From Hypericum androsaemum (taxonomy: Eukaryota > Streptophyta > Magnoliopsida > Malpighiales > Hypericaceae), in NCBI GenBank assembly GCA_963995505.1, contig OZ023182.1:14979619-15043618 (forward strand): a DNA stretch of 64,000 nt, written 5' to 3'. Under the pieces are notes generated by a model. It was not told the DNA's origin. It saw only the letters and a list, made by a program, of their open reading frames with translations, and ran no database searches. Shown here in pieces: positions 61,657 through 64,000 of this stretch; positions within the stretch are counted from its first letter, which is position 1; each line of letters opens with the position of its first letter. Position numbers and translations under genes: made by a program.

Positions 61657-62373
61657 GGGTAAAAAATACCTATGGTCATTAAGCTTTAATAAATTTTTGT
61701 CCATGATTACTAAGCCAATTTTTTTTATGGTCATTGATCTATACTAAATTATTCAGTTATGGTTACTCCGGCCACGTTTAGTCAAAATTCTTCCCGGATA
61801 CAAAAAAAAAGAAAGAAGAAAACTGGGTCCCACCTCACCCACTCCTCTCTCTCCTAGTCTCACCCTTCGTCGGCTTCTTCTCCTCCTCCTCCTCCTACCC
61901 AAGGAATCCCTAAACCAAAACACACTCCAAATTCTCTTCTCCTAATCGAAAACACAAAGGTAAGTGATAACAATTTCTCAATTCCCATTTTAAAGGGTCT
62001 TTGCTTTCGTTGAAATTCTCTCTCCTCTCTGCTTCATCCCCCGCGTTTGCTTTCCTAGTTAATCAAGCCTCGGATGAACGATTCTCAGTTATCGATCATC
62101 GCCATTAATTAGACTAATTAAGGAGAAGCAAGTGAAGCGAAAGGGAGAACAAGACATTAACTAAAGGAGTTAAAAATTAAGAAATGGAAAAAGAAATTAA
62201 AGGAAATACTAAATAAGCCATAAAACTGATGGTCTCTCTCGGTTGCTACTACGCTAAAAGTGGTGGGAATGACTATACTTGAATAATTTAATATAGATGG
62301 ATCATAAAAAATTTTTTTAATAACTATGGACAAAAATTTATTAAACTTTAGTGACCATAGGTATTTTTTACCC
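61657..62373. mobile_element. Third inverted-repeat element with near-perfect 9-bp target duplication
   Basis: Left end GGGTAAAAAATACCTATGGTCA and right end TGACCATAGGTATTTTTTACCC begin inverted arms of about 115 bp (61657-61772 and 62258-62373). Flanking 9-mers CACCGTTTG and CACCGTTGG differ at one position. The interior (61775-62255) has CT-rich leader-like sequence (CTTCTTCTCCTCCTCCTCCT) and then AAAGGTAAGTG at about 61956, a good splice donor, as if a host 5' UTR and intron start were captured. It belongs to a different family from the other two elements. Confidence 0.7.
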
Positions 62374-64000
62374 CACCGTTGGGGTAGTCTTACTAAAACA
62401 TCATATTCCCACTATACCTGCACTTATCAATTAACTTTCTGAACAAAACATTAATTTTTGGTTTAGAGACTTAATACTCAAAATAATATTTAAATTTCTT
62501 GATGAATTAATTTTTGAAAATTATTTAATTTTCAATATTAATTCAATTGAAGACAAACTACTAAAAAAATAAACATTTGCATGTGCATATACTTAGGGAG
62601 CTAGTTTTATAAAGATAGATCAAGAGTTTCTACAAAAAAATATAGATGCAAGAGTTGATTCTTGGACAATATATATCACTTAATGTAGAAAGGTCGGAAT
62701 TTCGTTTTAGAACAGTAGTCCAAATAGAACCTATACAATAAACAGTTTGGCAATTTTCTTATTGGGGTTGGACTCAAGGCACAAGCAAGAGTGCTTCATC
62801 CTTCTGGTCCAAGAAGATAAAAAGTTCACCCTTCAAAAAATAGAAGATAACAAGTTCAAACTATAATAAGCCACTAATTCTTTTTTCGGCGCAACTTCTC
62901 TAAGTTCCTTTATAAAACAGGCCTATATATCATTGTTTTAAAACTCCCCTTGACAATGATATTGAGTCATTTTTATACAAAAATATGGAGAACGATTGGA
63001 CTAGTCAAATTTATCCTATAAGACTTGTCGATCCAAATTAAACATCGTTAAATTAGGATTTTGATACTTTCAAATGATAATTTTTATTAAAATTAGAATC
63101 ATTTAACACTGTAATACTAAATATAATTATTTAATAAAATATCTCTTTAAAAAAGCCTCTAGTCGAATTAACAGTCCAACAGATTAGATCAATCACACCA
63201 GAAAAGAAAAGAAGGAGATCTGGGTAACCTCCCTGGTGAGTTTTTTAATACATTGCTCATGATTACCAAGTGCTCTTCGGACAAGTAAAAAGGTTCAAGA
63301 CTGTGCATACCTTTGGCCAAATTCCATAGATGACCATCCACTAACAACATTATCTAATTAAATTAATTAGCATATTACTTGTATCCATACAGTGGATCTG
63401 GTACTACTTTTTTTTAGGGTTATCTGGTACTACTATTTGGTGGCAAATTCGTACATCCTTTAACCCTTTACAGGTTTTGCCCCTATATGGAGAATAATGT
63501 GTAGAGCATGTGGCTCCCAGCTAAAATAAGTTGGTTCTCATTAATTCTCTCAAGTTTCTTTCAATTTTTTCGCTTTACAGGGTAAGAGACGGGCACAACC
63601 CACCAAGCTAGAATTTCTATGAAAATTTAGGATATTCTCTCCACAAAAATGACGTGCTATACTCAATAATTATTAATTTTCAAGCAATAATTTATTTAAA
63701 AAAATATTCTTATTTAATATAGAAAGATTATCGTAAAATTAGTCTGATCATTTCAAATTCTCCCAACGGCTGTATCGCTCCAGTACTAGTGAAAAAATAG
63801 CAAATAGAATGAGACATAACGTTAGTTTGGTGGTTAACATTAATGTGATGTAATAGTGGTTCTGTCAATTTAACAAGTACTTGTTTTATTGTGATTCGCT
63901 GGCATTATTTGTCCATATAACATTAGAAAACAAAACAAAGACATGATGTTTACTGGAAAAAAGATATTCCACTAAAGTCTCCGAGCATGCTGATTATGAT
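62374..64000. other. AT-rich intergenic DNA, no gene
   Basis: Only short chance frames are present. I see no RNA gene and no defined repeat ends up to the window edge. Confidence 0.55.

Overview
The window is nuclear DNA from a flowering plant, most likely a eudicot. The evidence is intron-rich genes with GT-AG introns, plant-specific families (a zein-binding-domain myosin receptor, an R2R3-MYB of the MYB35/TDF1 type, a bHLH79-like factor), AT-rich intergenic DNA and many Ty1-copia, LINE, MULE and hAT remnants. I could not identify the species.

Layout. 1-6.0 kb is nested retrotransposon debris: a minus-strand Ty3-gypsy-like LTR ends exactly where a decayed Ty1-copia pol begins, followed by that copia's 3' LTR and then the 5' end of a second copia. 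A hAT-type MITE lies at 6.8-7.4 kb. The first gene island (8-23 kb) holds a NOL9/GRC3-type polynucleotide kinase (+), a myosin-binding protein (+), a PP2A catalytic subunit (-), a 3' LINE fragment and 5-formyltetrahydrofolate cyclo-ligase (+). A 1.3-kb foldback element with perfect 9-bp target duplications follows, then a bHLH79-like gene (-, 26.4-29.5 kb). From 30 to 50 kb the DNA is repeat-dominated: a small non-autonomous LTR element, a solo copia LTR, an 8.4-kb minus-strand copia with both LTRs fused to the remains of a second copy, a solo LTR with tandem repeats, and LINE tails. The second gene island (52-59.6 kb, all minus strand) has an LC8 dynein-light-chain-domain protein, an uncharacterised gene and a MYB35-like gene. 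Two more foldback elements with 9-bp duplications lie at 60.5-62.4 kb. The rest is AT-rich DNA with no recognised gene.

The host genes are functionally unrelated, as expected for a plant chromosome: rRNA processing, organelle transport, phosphatase signalling, folate metabolism, organ-growth and anther-type transcription factors, and an LC8 hub protein. Exon models were built by hand from splice sites, reading-frame phase and recalled family sequences. Phases close in the NOL9, MYOB, PP2A, 5-FCL, bHLH, LC8 and MYB models; only the start of the gene at 55.8-57.35 kb is unresolved.

I found no new multi-gene system. The most notable items are structural: a family of long-TIR foldback elements with exact 9-bp duplications and GC-rich or triplet-repeat cargo, G-box arrays in copia LTRs, a tandem copia sharing one LTR, a triplicated reverse-transcriptase core, and a duplicated exon end and splice donor in the NOL9 gene.
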